Of a stretch of DNA of 11,125 nt, positions 1 to 7,207 are shown piece by piece. The DNA comes from Acidobacteriota bacterium (GTDB taxonomy: Bacteria; Acidobacteriota; Vicinamibacteria; Vicinamibacterales; CAVVIG01). The translations under genes and the position numbers were made by a program. The notes under the pieces were generated by a model. The model made no database searches. It had not been told where the DNA came from and worked only from the letters and a program-made list of their open reading frames with translations. The stretch covers positions 1-11,125 of the forward strand of contig QHWF01000172.1 of NCBI GenBank assembly GCA_003222455.1. Direction: 5' to 3'. How positions within the stretch are numbered: position 1 is the first letter of the stretch; each line of letters begins with the position of its first letter.

Positions 1-2029
1 TGAAGTAGAACCGCACGCCGGCATCGACGGTGACATTTCTTTTCGCACGCCAGTTGTCCTGCGCGTACCACTCGGTGATCAGAAACCTTCCGTGAGCCGA
101 TGGGTGTCCATTTGACTCGGTGTATTGTGAGACGACTCCGAGAAGCGCGTTCGCGAAGCCAGCGTTCGTACTGAGGGGGTTCGCGCCGTCGTTGTTGAAG
201 CTGAAATTCCCATTGAAGCTCGATGTCCGCGCCGCCGGCCGGGTCGTGTGCTCGACGAACAGGCCCGTTTTCATCGTGTGCGCGCCCTTCAGCTTCGTGA
301 GGTTGCCCGATACGTTGAACAGGGTGTTGTAGCCGAAGAACGGAAATCGCTGCTCGACGCCGAACGAGGCGATCGTTCCCGGAGGCCCGCCGGTGAACGA
401 CGCCTGCGGCAGTAGGAATTCAGGATTCGCCTGCGGGAAGAACTGCGGCAGACCTGGCAGCACCGCGCGCCGATCGTTCGTGTCGAGCGCTGCCTGATCG
501 AACGGGCTCGTGTGTTGATGCGCCCAGTTCACCCCAACGGTAACCTCCGCGAAGGTCGTCGGATTGAACGTGTGCAGCAGCGTGTCGACGTAACTGACCG
601 TGTCAATCTCGTACTTCGTCGCCATCTGCGGCCACCCGCCGGTTGAGCCGAGCAGCGACACGCCTCCGGAACGCTTCTCATAGCCCCATTGCAGACGTCC
701 GTACATGGTCGTCTTCTGCGCGACGTTCCAGTCGACGCGCAGCACCTGATCGTCGCGAGGCCAATCCTGTGCGGTCTGGAATACGTAGTTGTACTGGTTC
801 GTACCGGTCGGATCGGTGGCGTTCGGCAGCGGGAACAAATTGAGGAGCGCCTGGCCCACGGGATCGATACGGTTGGCCGGGATCACGTTGCCGGGGAAGC
901 ACGCGGGGCCGCCCGTGGTCGCGCTGCAATTGCCGGACAGCAAGGGGTCGCGGACGAAGACTTGACGGCCCTGACTGTCCACCGTCTGCGAAAAGTCGCC
1001 ACGACGTTCGAGCGCCGTCGGCATCCGTCGCTGATTCAAAGTGCCGGGGTCGGTGCGGGCGAGCCGGTCCTGCGAGAAGAAGAAGAACAGTTTGTTGCGC
1101 CCGCGGTTGAAGGCCACGCCCGGCAGGAGCACCGGGCCGCCAAGCGTCCACGCCCCGTTATCGAACGTGTACGGTGCCGCATCGCACTGTGCCGTCTGAC
1201 CTGAGTCGCATTGCTGACGGCGCAAGAACTCGTTGCTGTTGAACGCCTGGTCGCGCTTGTAATACGCGGCCGACCCATGGAAGTCTTTCGACCCGCTGCG
1301 CGTGACGACGGTGATCGTGGCGCCAGAGCTGCGGCCGTACTCCGCCTGGAAATTCGCGGTCTGCACTTTGATTTCCGCGATGGAATCGAGCGCCGGAGCG
1401 GCGTAGTTGGCGCCGTTCTGGCCCGTGTCCTTGTTCGTGACGCCGTCGTAGGAGAAGTTGAACGACGTGCGGCCGTTGATGGACAGGTTGTTCATGTTCT
1501 CCCACCCGGGAGCCTCGCGGTTCCTGGTGTCGATCACGCCGGGCAGCAGCCTCAGGTAGCCGGCGAAGTCGCGCCCTTTCAGCGCAATGTCGTCCATCTT
1601 CTGGCGGTCGATGACGGCCGACCGCGCGCCGGTGGCTGTCTGGATAAGGGGCGACTCGCCCGTGACCAGCACCGTTTCCTCAAGCGCGCCGACGGCCAGC
1701 GCAATCGTCCGAAGCGCCACACGTTCGGTCGCTGACAGCACGATGCCCTTCTGCTCGTAGGTCTTGAACCCTCGTAGTTCCGCTTTGACGTCGTACGTTC
1801 CGGCGAGCAGGTCCGGAAACAGGAACGCGCCGTCCGACCCGGTCACCATGTCGCGCGTGGTCGCGGTCCCCGCGTTCGTGATGGTCACCGTGACGCCGGG
1901 GAGGACACCGCCGCCCGAGTCGACGACGGTGCCGGAGATCTGACCAGTGAGGCCCTGCGCCGATGGCGTCGGCGCGGTTCCCATCATGAGAAGGACGGCG
2001 ACGGCGATCGTGAACAACCAGCGTGTCAC
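1..2029 (-). CDS. TonB-dependent receptor, Oar-like, with carboxypeptidase-regulatory-like domain (3' end outside window)
   Basis: Outer-membrane receptor, probably taking up a TonB-energised ligand that cannot be named from sequence. About 676 codons are visible and the frame stays open to the left edge. The start is GTG at 2029, chosen because AGGAGG (2035-2040) lies 5 bases upstream. Residues 1-24 form a signal peptide (Arg3, hydrophobic core LFTIAVAVLLMM, exit at PSAQ). Residues about 28-110 are a CarboxypepD_reg-like beta-sandwich (SGTVVDSGGGVLPGVTVTIT, GTYDVKAELRGFK). A plug follows (VTGESPLIQTATGARS, LLPGV, SINGRTSFNYSFDGV, AEYGRSSGATITVVTRSG), then the beginning of the beta-barrel with aromatic-rich strands (NKLFFFFSQDRL). 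This layout is typical of the large acidobacterial receptor expansions. The window lacks the C-terminal barrel and terminal aromatic residue. The PAS-AraC gene lies upstream on the same strand, separated by a palindromic element, so co-regulation is possible but unproven. Confidence 0.93.
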   Translation of the reverse strand, partial: MTRWLFTIAVAVLLMMGTAPTPSAQGLTGQISGTVVDSGGGVLPGVTVTITNAGTATTRDMVTGSDGAFLFPDLLAGTYDVKAELRGFKTYEQKGIVLSATERVALRTIALAVGALEETVLVTGESPLIQTATGARSAVIDRQKMDDIALKGRDFAGYLRLLPGVIDTRNREAPGWENMNNLSINGRTSFNFSYDGVTNKDTGQNGANYAAPALDSIAEIKVQTANFQAEYGRSSGATITVVTRSGSKDFHGSAAYYKRDQAFNSNEFLRRQQCDSGQTAQCDAAPYTFDNGAWTLGGPVLLPGVAFNRGRNKLFFFFSQDRLARTDPGTLNQRRMPTALERRGDFSQTVDSQGRQVFVRDPLLSGNCSATTGGPACFPGNVIPANRIDPVGQALLNLFPLPNATDPTGTNQYNYVFQTAQDWPRDDQVLRVDWNVAQKTTMYGRLQWGYEKRSGGVSLLGSTGGWPQMATKYEIDTVSYVDTLLHTFNPTTFAEVTVGVNWAHQHTSPFDQAALDTNDRRAVLPGLPQFFPQANPEFLLPQASFTGGPPGTIASFGVEQRFPFFGYNTLFNVSGNLTKLKGAHTMKTGLFVEHTTRPAARTSSFNGNFSFNNDGANPLSTNAGFANALLGVVSQYTESNGHPSAHGRFLITEWYAQDNWRAKRNVTVDAGVRFYF

Positions 2030-2123
2030 GGGATCCTCCTTCTTGATCGGCGTATCCTCGGCCTCGCCGGGATTCCAATCTAGGAGAAATGTGTCAGAGA
2101 CTGGTAGAAAACGACCCGGATGT

Positions 2124-2259
2124 CTAGCAGGCTGCTGAAAAACGCAGCCTGAAGTGAAAAGTTAAAACTGAAAACTTAAAACTAGGCCTGCATTTCGACT
2201 TTTTACTTTTAGGTTTTCAGTTTTCAGTTCAGGTCGGCGCTCTTTCAGCGACCTGCTAG
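2124..2259 (+). repeat. 136-bp palindromic MITE-like element, copy 1
   Basis: The element begins and ends with CTAG. Its ends are imperfect inverted repeats: CTAGCAGGCTGCTGAAA on the left, and CTAGCAGGTCGCTGAAA when the right end is read on the minus strand. The interior continues the stem with A-rich 7-mers (AAAAGTT, AAAACTG, AAAACTT, AAAACTA) against T-rich complements, so nearly the whole unit can fold as one hairpin. A second copy lies in opposite orientation at 7208-7344; the first 45 bases are identical and the last 33 almost identical, while the middle differs. There is no coding capacity, so any mobility would need a transposase in trans. It sits between the 3' end of the AraC gene and the receptor gene and could terminate transcription there. 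CTAG may be a target duplication or part of the terminal repeat. Confidence 0.88.
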
Positions 2260-2993
2260 TGGCGGTGCCGGCGGCGGTAGCTGCGGGGGGTTTCGCCCAT
2301 GATGCGGCGGAATTCCTTGGTGAAATGGCTCTGATCCGAGAATCCGCAATCGGCGGCCACCGCTGCGATCGGCCGCCGCGAAAAGACCAGGCCATGACAA
2401 CTCATCCGAACGCGGAGCTGACGGACGTAGGTGTGTGGCGTACACAGATACGTATCCCTGAACTGTCGATGGAACGAACCAAGTGAGAAGCCGCACGTCT
2501 GCGCCATCGCGCCAATGCTGACCGGCTCGTGATAATGCTCTTTGATGAATGCCATCGCCGGAGCCAGCCGCGATTCAGACCAGACCTTCGATCCTTCCTG
2601 CACCGCCATCGTGGCCACACCGGCGGTTCCGACGATGCGGCCGCTGGCGTTGCGCACGGGCAGCTTCGAAGTCACGATCCACCGCGGCGTGTGATGGAAG
2701 ACGATCATCTCAACACGTGACGTGATGGGACGACCGCGCAGGACTTGCGCGTCGTCCATTTGATACTGATTGGCAAGGTACGGCTCGAACAGGTCGAAGT
2801 CCGTTCGACCGATGATCTGATCGCGGCTGGACCGTCCGATGTGCAGCATCAACGTGGTATTGACCCAGCGGAAGATCCCTTTCTTGTCTTTGACCCAGAA
2901 CAAGACGTCTTTGAGATAGTCGAACAGCTCAAAGACCGGATCGATCCGGGCGCCGAGCGACCGCGTCGCCGCTTCGAGGCTCGTTTCGGCCAA
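2256..2993 (-). CDS. PAS-AraC family transcriptional regulator
   Basis: A 245-residue DNA-binding regulator. Residues about 18-130 are a PAS sensor domain (DVLFWVKDKKGIFRWVNTT, IIGRTDFDLFEPYLA, then PVRNASGRIVGTAGVATM). Residues about 140-242 are the AraC double helix-turn-helix; its second half reads ADCGFSDQSHFTKEFRRIMG followed by ETPRSYR, the family signature. The start is TTG at 2993: a stop codon (3006-3008) closes the frame upstream, the next Met is at residue 49 inside the PAS domain, and GGGAAGG lies about 6 bases before the TTG. The PAS domain replaces the usual sugar-binding cupin, so the signal is more likely a small ligand, redox or cofactor state than a sugar; no cofactor-binding residue is identified. 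The TAG stop lies inside the terminal CTAG of the adjacent palindromic element. The downstream TonB-dependent receptor is the nearest plausible target. Confidence 0.9.
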   Translation of the reverse strand: MAETSLEAATRSLGARIDPVFELFDYLKDVLFWVKDKKGIFRWVNTTLMLHIGRSSRDQIIGRTDFDLFEPYLANQYQMDDAQVLRGRPITSRVEMIVFHHTPRWIVTSKLPVRNASGRIVGTAGVATMAVQEGSKVWSESRLAPAMAFIKEHYHEPVSIGAMAQTCGFSLGSFHRQFRDTYLCTPHTYVRQLRVRMSCHGLVFSRRPIAAVAADCGFSDQSHFTKEFRRIMGETPRSYRRRHRH

Positions 2994-3048
2994 AGAGAAC
3001 CTTCCCTACTTGGGCCTACGGTGCCACGTCCGGGGTGCAAGAGTATTG

Positions 3049-3243
3049 TCAAAAACGATCGACCGAGAACAGCTTTTTACCAAAAGGGTATCGTGTGCCG
3101 ATGACCAGAGGGCCCGACGTGCTGCTGGCGCGATTCGCGGTGGGCGCAGTGCAGCCCACGGCGAGGGCGAGCACCGACGCGATGGCGAGGCGTGAAGGCC
3201 GTGTCTCTCGATATCTCCTGCGGGTTCGCCGTCGACGAATCAT
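3049..3243 (-). CDS. short lipoprotein-like ORF, probably a truncated gene remnant
   Basis: A 64-codon ORF whose ATG overlaps the TGA of the aldo/keto reductase as ATGA (3240-3243), a classic translational-coupling arrangement. The N-terminus is very basic (MIRRRRTRRRYRETRPSR). A short hydrophobic stretch follows and ends in a lipobox-like ALAVGC at about residues 26-31, then a Ser/Thr/Ala-rich linker. Only about 18 further residues remain before the stop. That is short for an exported lipoprotein and suggests a 3' truncation or frameshift, in keeping with the degraded gene upstream. In a neighbouring frame the sequence just past the stop reads LTILLHPGRG, which might be the continuation of the original protein (for example an esterase-like one); this is speculative. 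A genuine small lipoprotein, or chance, is also possible. Confidence 0.35.
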   Translation of the reverse strand: MIRRRRTRRRYRETRPSRLAIASVLALAVGCTAPTANRASSTSGPLVIGTRYPFGKKLFSVDRF

Positions 3244-3938
3244 CGGTTCGTCAGCTTCAGCACTTCCTGAGGAAGCCGGGCTCCCTGCACGGTGATCCTC
3301 GATGCGGCATCGTGAATCTCGCGCAGATCGGCATCGGTTAGCTCCACCGAGGCGGCGCCGATGTTTTTTTCGAGTCGCTCGAGCTTTCGCGTGCCTGGAA
3401 TGGGTACGATCCAGGGTGTCTGCTCGAGCAGCCAGGCGAGCGCGATCTGCGCCGGCATGGCGTGCTTCCGCTCGGCGATCCGCTTCAGCAGGTCGACCAT
3501 CGCCATGTTGGCGGCGCGCGCGTCCGGCGCAAAGCGCGGCGAGATGCTGCGGAAGTCGGTGCGGCTGAAGGTCGTGCTCGTGTCGATTTTGCCCGTCAGA
3601 AAGCCCGCACCTAGCGGACTGAACGGGACGAAGCCGATGCCGAGTTCCTCGCAGGCGGCGAGCACGCCGTTGTGCTCGACATCGCGAGTCCAGAGTGAGT
3701 ACTCGCTCTGAACGGCCGTGACGGGCTAGACGGCGTGTGCGCGACGGATTGTCTGGGCGCTCGCCTCGGACAACCCGAAGTGCTTCACCTTGCCTTGCTG
3801 AATCAGTTCCTTCACGGTACCGGCGACGTCCTCGATGGGGACGTTGGGGTCCACGCGGTGCTGATACAACAAATCGATGGTTGCCAGTCTCAGTCGCTTC
3901 AGCATCGCGGGGACAACCTGACGAATCAGATCGTCGGG
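3240..3938 (-). pseudogene. aldo/keto reductase, 5'-truncated with internal amber codon
   Basis: About 233 codons of an NADPH-dependent aldo/keto reductase of the single-domain TIM-barrel family (normally about 330 residues). Visible blocks are LKRLRLATIDLLYQHRVDPN (the His after YQ matches the family's active-site His), VKELIQQGKVKHFGLSEAS, VQSEYSLWTRDVE, GIGFVPFSPLGAGFLTGK, AQIALAWLLEQTPWIVPIPG and, at the C-terminus, ASRITVQGARLP. The first roughly 100 residues, with the catalytic Asp, Tyr and Lys, are absent; homology stops near 3938 where antiparallel LysR sequence begins. In addition TAG at 3726-3728 interrupts the frame at AHAV-stop-PVTAVQSEYS, where relatives have Gln, so one C-to-T change would explain it. 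The GTG at 3665 could restart a 141-residue C-terminal piece, but that could not be an active enzyme. Confidence 0.9.
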
Positions 3939-4565
3939 CTGCGCGAGCGGCCAACGGGACGCGTGCGTTTACTCGTGACGCCGCTGTCGGCGACGATGGT
4001 GCTCGCACCCAAGCTCGTGCCATTGGCCCGTCGGTTCCCGGACATCGTCCTCGAGGTCACCACGACGCAAGAGGGACGCACAGAGCTCGTCGCCGCGGGC
4101 TTCGACGCTGGTATTCACCTCGGCGAATCGATCCAGCGCGACATGGTGGCGGTGCGCGTGTCTCGCGATCATCGACTGGCCGTCGTCGGCTCGCCGGAGT
4201 ACTTCGCGTCGCACCCGAAGCCGAACTCACCACATGATCTACCGAGCCACCGATGTATCAACCTGCGCGGCGGCTCCGCCGGGCCCTATCGCTGGGAGTT
4301 CGGCAAAAATGGCGAAGCCGTGGTCGTTGATGTGAGCGGGCCGCTCGTTGTGGATGACGCAGACCTGATGATTCGCGCCGCCATCGACGGCCTCGGTCTG
4401 ACGTTTTCCTTTGAAGAGTACGTCGCGCCGCAGATCGCGAGCGGCGCGCTCGTGCGTGTGCTGGAAGACTGGTGTCCGCCGTTCGCTGGCTATTTTCTCT
4501 ACTATCCGAGCCGGCGGCAGCAACCAGCCGCGCTGGCAGCCCTCATCGAGACGCTTCGTCTGTAG
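3939..4565 (+). pseudogene. LysR-type transcriptional regulator, effector domain only (HTH lost)
   Basis: About 208 codons matching the C-terminal effector-binding domain of a LysR regulator (normally about 300 residues). The hinge LRERPTGRVRLLV is followed by LAPKLVPLARRFPDIVLEVT, a conserved GFDAGIHLGE block, DMVAVRVSRDHRLAVVGSPEY, PLVVDDADLMIRAAIDGLGL and a C-terminal LEDWCPPFAGYFLYYPSRRQ. The roughly 90-residue winged helix-turn-helix is missing. Upstream of 3939 the open frame continues to a GTG at 3735, but that part is only the antisense of the aldo/keto reductase, so a translated product would be a chimera unable to bind DNA as LysR proteins do. The effector domain itself shows no frameshift, so the truncation is probably recent. 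LysR genes of this subgroup are often divergent from an oxidoreductase gene they control, as here. It ends 25 bases before the convergent egtD stop. Confidence 0.88.
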
Positions 4566-4590
4566 CAAGAGAACGTTGGTCGCGCCGCGC

Positions 4591-5577
4591 TCATACCGCA
4601 TCGACCAGGAACAACGCGAACTGAGCCGTCTCATCGGTCCAGTGGGTGTTCAAGCGGAACGACGCCGCGTTCAGCATTCGCTCGACATCGCCGGCCTCGT
4701 ACTTATAGGAGCTTTCGGTCCAGATCGGCTCGTCCGCTGACATGTCGAACTCGATCTGCGCCCGCGCAATGCTCACGTGCTGCCTCGAGTCGGCCACCAG
4801 GCGCATTTCAACTCTCGCGGCGCTCGGGTTCCAGATGGCGCGGTGCGCGAAGTGCTCGATGACGAAATTGCCAGCGAGCTCACGATTGATGCGCATGAGC
4901 AGGTTGCGGTTGAAGGCAGCCGTCACGCCGAGAGGATCGTCGTAGGCGAGCAGCAGCTGACGCTCGGGTTTAATCAGATCGGCGCCAAGCAGCAGGGCGT
5001 CGCCAGGCGCCAGCGCCGCGCGAATCGCCCGGCAAAACGCATGGGCGTCCGGCGGGTCGAAATTGCCGATATTCGATCCGAGAAACACCACGAGCGTCCG
5101 CCCCTGGTCCGGCGCACGCGCAGCGACGGCTTCAAGACCAGCCTCGTACGTCTGTTCGTGCGTGATCGTGCGTACGCCAGCGAGAGACGCAAGCGTCTGG
5201 GTTGAGCGCGTGAGCGCATCGTGCGAGACGTCCACCAGATGGACGTCCACGGGCAGACGATGCGAATCGCCGCCTTCGATGAGCATCCGCAGTTTCTGGC
5301 CGCTCCCCGGCCCGAGCTCCACGATGGTCGACAGCGACGGCACACAGCGAAACACGTCGGCGGCGTGCGCACCGAGCAGCCGCCGTTCGGCACGGGTAAT
5401 CTCATACCACGGCAGCCAGCAGATGGCGTCGAACAGCGCAGAGCCGAGCGGATCGTAGAGGTACCGCGACGGAAGCTGCCGCGGCTCGAGCATCATGTAG
5501 TAGCGGACGTCCGACGCAAACTGCGCAATCGTGTTCGCCGCGCTGGTTGCCTGAACCGACGAAGTTGGCGTCGTCAT
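4591..5577 (-). CDS. egtD: L-histidine N-alpha-methyltransferase (ergothioneine biosynthesis)
   Basis: A 328-residue cytoplasmic SAM-dependent enzyme that trimethylates the alpha-amino group of histidine to give hercynine, the first committed step to ergothioneine. The length fits the family (about 320-330). Visible family features are the N-terminal YLYDPLGSALFDAICWLPWY followed by EITRAE (Tyr58 in the position of the substrate-binding Tyr), the SAM motif ELGPGSG at 87-93, FLGSNIGNFDP at 165-175 (Asn172 in the place of the Asn that holds the histidine amino group), LIKPERQLLLAYDD, and WTESSYKY near residues 286-293, which supplies the Glu and Ser that contact the imidazole. The ATG at 5577 overlaps the egtB stop as TGATG, so translation is probably coupled. 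The open frame continues upstream to 6153, but that part is a shadow of egtB. Confidence 0.95.
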   Translation of the reverse strand: MTTPTSSVQATSAANTIAQFASDVRYYMMLEPRQLPSRYLYDPLGSALFDAICWLPWYEITRAERRLLGAHAADVFRCVPSLSTIVELGPGSGQKLRMLIEGGDSHRLPVDVHLVDVSHDALTRSTQTLASLAGVRTITHEQTYEAGLEAVAARAPDQGRTLVVFLGSNIGNFDPPDAHAFCRAIRAALAPGDALLLGADLIKPERQLLLAYDDPLGVTAAFNRNLLMRINRELAGNFVIEHFAHRAIWNPSAARVEMRLVADSRQHVSIARAQIEFDMSADEPIWTESSYKYEAGDVERMLNAASFRLNTHWTDETAQFALFLVDAV

Positions 5578-6908
5578 CACTTCGTCCGGACGCAGCGGAA
5601 CGTGGCGTAGACGTACGGATAGCGCGCCCGGAACCAGTTGCGGAACGTTGGACGGAGCAGTTCCTGCGCCGTTGCCGGTGACGCACCCTTCATCACGAAG
5701 TGCTCGCCATCGAAGAAGTCGGCCGAGTACTCCGGATACGACGGCATCGGTCTGAACCCTGGAAACGGACCGAACACGGTGCTGGTCCACTCCCATCCGT
5801 TCCCGACGAGATCTTCGACACCCCAGGCGCTCTGTCCTGCCGGGTGGGTCCCCGCCGGCTCCGGATCCCAGGCCGCAAAGTCGAACACGCCCCGCTTCTC
5901 TTCTGGACGGTCGTTGCCCCATGGATGCTGGCGCACGTCGCCGTCGGGCGTGCTGAAGGACGCCCGCTGGAACTCTGCCTCGCTCGGCAGACGCGCACCG
6001 CGCCATCGCGCATAGGCGCTCGCTTCCGCCTGACTCACGTAGACCGGCCACGACGGCGGAAGCGGCAGCCGATCGAACATGCCACGCCAGAAGAATTCGC
6101 CATCGACCTGCATCCAGAACTGAGGATGGGTGATGCCCTCGGCCTGCATCCACACGTAGTCTTCAGGCCGCCACCATCGCGCATCCGAGTAGCCGCCGGC
6201 ATCGACGAATTCCGCAAAGACGGCGTTGGTCACGTTGTGGCGCTGGATCGAAAACGCCGGCACGTCCACGGTATAGCCCGGATGCTCGTTGTCCCAGCCA
6301 AAAGGTACAGCGTGCCGATCGATGCCGAGCACCGCGCGGCCGGCGTCTACGTCAACCCAGTCCGATGAGGGCACCATCCCGTTCACGCGGGGTTCGTATC
6401 CACTCGGTTTCCGCTTCTGCTCGAACGGCAACCGGTGCCACATGTACAGCAGCGTTTCCTGGTGCATCGCTTCGTGCTCGAGTATCGCAAACGCGGCTTC
6501 GGCCCGATCGAGCAGCGGGTGGCCGGGTTGATCCAGATCCGCATGAGTAAGCGCCGCAATCACGCGCCGATCCGCCTCGTCGGCGAACTGACGCACGTCG
6601 GAACGCTCCGGCCAGTGCACGGCGTTTCCCGACTTGTGATCGCTTTCCGACGGATCGATGCCGCGCGCGAAGAGCGACTGGAGCCGTTCGTCGATGCTCG
6701 GCTGGCCAAGCCCGCGGTTGACCAGCGTGTTGAAACTGAATGCCGGCAGGTGCCCTTCGTAGAAGACGAGCGGGTGGCGCTGGGCGATCGGCCGCTTGTA
6801 ATACGCCTCGTCGGCCACGAGGTCGAAAATCGCGCGTGACCGCCGCCGGTTGCGCTGATACCAGACGATGAGCTGCTTACGGTCGAGGATCGAAGCAAGG
6901 ATGGGCAT
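5577..6908 (-). CDS. egtB: ergothioneine sulfoxide synthase EgtB (iron-dependent)
   Basis: A 443-residue cytoplasmic enzyme that uses non-haem iron and oxygen to form the C-S bond between hercynine and a thiol donor, giving the sulfoxide intermediate. Residues about 10-160 are a DinB-like four-helix domain, and about 180-440 a formylglycine-generating-enzyme/sulfatase-modifying-factor domain (GYTVDVPAFSIQRHNVTNAV, ARLPSEAEFQRASF, GNGWEWTSTVFGPFPGF, then TFRNWFRARYPYVYATFRC). The iron site looks intact: His53 in YEGHLPAFSFN, and His145 and His149 in the HX3HXE motif HEAMHQE. The start is ATG at 6908, preceded by AGAGG five bases upstream; an in-frame TTG at 6947 would add 13 residues but lacks an evident ribosome site. 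The donor (gamma-glutamylcysteine or cysteine) cannot be read from the sequence. The gene overlaps egtD, and no egtA, egtC or egtE is in the window. Confidence 0.95.
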   Translation of the reverse strand: MPILASILDRKQLIVWYQRNRRRSRAIFDLVADEAYYKRPIAQRHPLVFYEGHLPAFSFNTLVNRGLGQPSIDERLQSLFARGIDPSESDHKSGNAVHWPERSDVRQFADEADRRVIAALTHADLDQPGHPLLDRAEAAFAILEHEAMHQETLLYMWHRLPFEQKRKPSGYEPRVNGMVPSSDWVDVDAGRAVLGIDRHAVPFGWDNEHPGYTVDVPAFSIQRHNVTNAVFAEFVDAGGYSDARWWRPEDYVWMQAEGITHPQFWMQVDGEFFWRGMFDRLPLPPSWPVYVSQAEASAYARWRGARLPSEAEFQRASFSTPDGDVRQHPWGNDRPEEKRGVFDFAAWDPEPAGTHPAGQSAWGVEDLVGNGWEWTSTVFGPFPGFRPMPSYPEYSADFFDGEHFVMKGASPATAQELLRPTFRNWFRARYPYVYATFRCVRTK

Positions 6909-7023
6909 CGGCACCTCTGAAAACCACGAAACGATCAGCTGCCACAACCCGTGGCAACCGCAACCCTACAATCTCATCACAACAGAGGAGGCGGAGCACA
7001 GGAGGAAAATCGCGGTGGGATAC

Positions 7024-7044
7024 AGCCCAGATCGGCTCTGGGCT
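7024..7044. other. short perfect stem-loop in the egtB leader region
   Basis: AGCCCAGA (7024-7031) pairs perfectly with TCTGGGCT (7037-7044) around a 5-base loop. There is no U-tract on either side, so it does not look like an intrinsic terminator. It lies about 115 bases upstream of the egtB start and could be part of the leader RNA, a repeat remnant or a protein site. Confidence 0.4.
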
Positions 7045-7090
7045 AGGCGCCCGTTAGGCTCTTCGTCTTGGTTCTTGGCTCCGGGCTCTA

Positions 7091-7181
7091 GCAACGACGA
7101 TCAACACTGAACTCGCGGAACCGGCAGCTCAGGCCGATTTTATTCTGCGAGCTCTTCGGTTTCTGTATTGAACGTCGTTCC
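7091..7181 (-). repeat. dispersed hairpin repeat, family A, copy 2 (degenerate)
   Basis: Read on the minus strand, this 91-base stretch aligns over its whole length with 8383-8474: about 15 mismatches and one single-base gap by eye, roughly 83% identity. The shared outer ends are GGAACGACG and GTTGATCGTCGT, and the shared core includes CTCGCAGAATA and GGTTCCGCGA. Substitutions have broken several stem pairs (for example CGCAGA to TACAGA), so this copy folds less well than the other and looks older. It lies between egtB and the 137-bp palindromic element. Confidence 0.8.
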
Positions 7182-7207
7182 GTGCGGCGGCGCCGAAAGC
7201 CGAAAGC

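Larger units (their letters stand above)
6909..7207. other. non-coding region upstream of egtB
   Basis: No convincing gene lies in this 299-base stretch. It should carry the egtB promoter, but I see no clear -35/-10 pair. It contains a small stem-loop (7024-7044), a run rich in GGCT and TTGG words (7034-7089), and a degenerate 91-bp copy of a dispersed hairpin repeat (7091-7181). The 137-bp palindromic element begins directly after it at 7208. Confidence 0.6.

Noticed and set aside
3047..3052. TTGACA on the minus strand upstream of the AraC gene
   Set aside because: A perfect -35 word, but the place of a -10 reads ACGTGG, so I do not claim a promoter.
3245..4023. Long minus-strand open frame across the reductase and LysR remnants
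   Set aside because: Low-complexity Arg/Ala-rich translation that is an off-frame shadow of both remnants. Only its last 64 codons show recognisable features.
5578..6153. Upstream extension of the egtD frame (open to 6153)
   Set aside because: The extension is an arginine- and serine-rich shadow of egtB; EgtD homology begins at the ATG at 5577, which overlaps the egtB stop.
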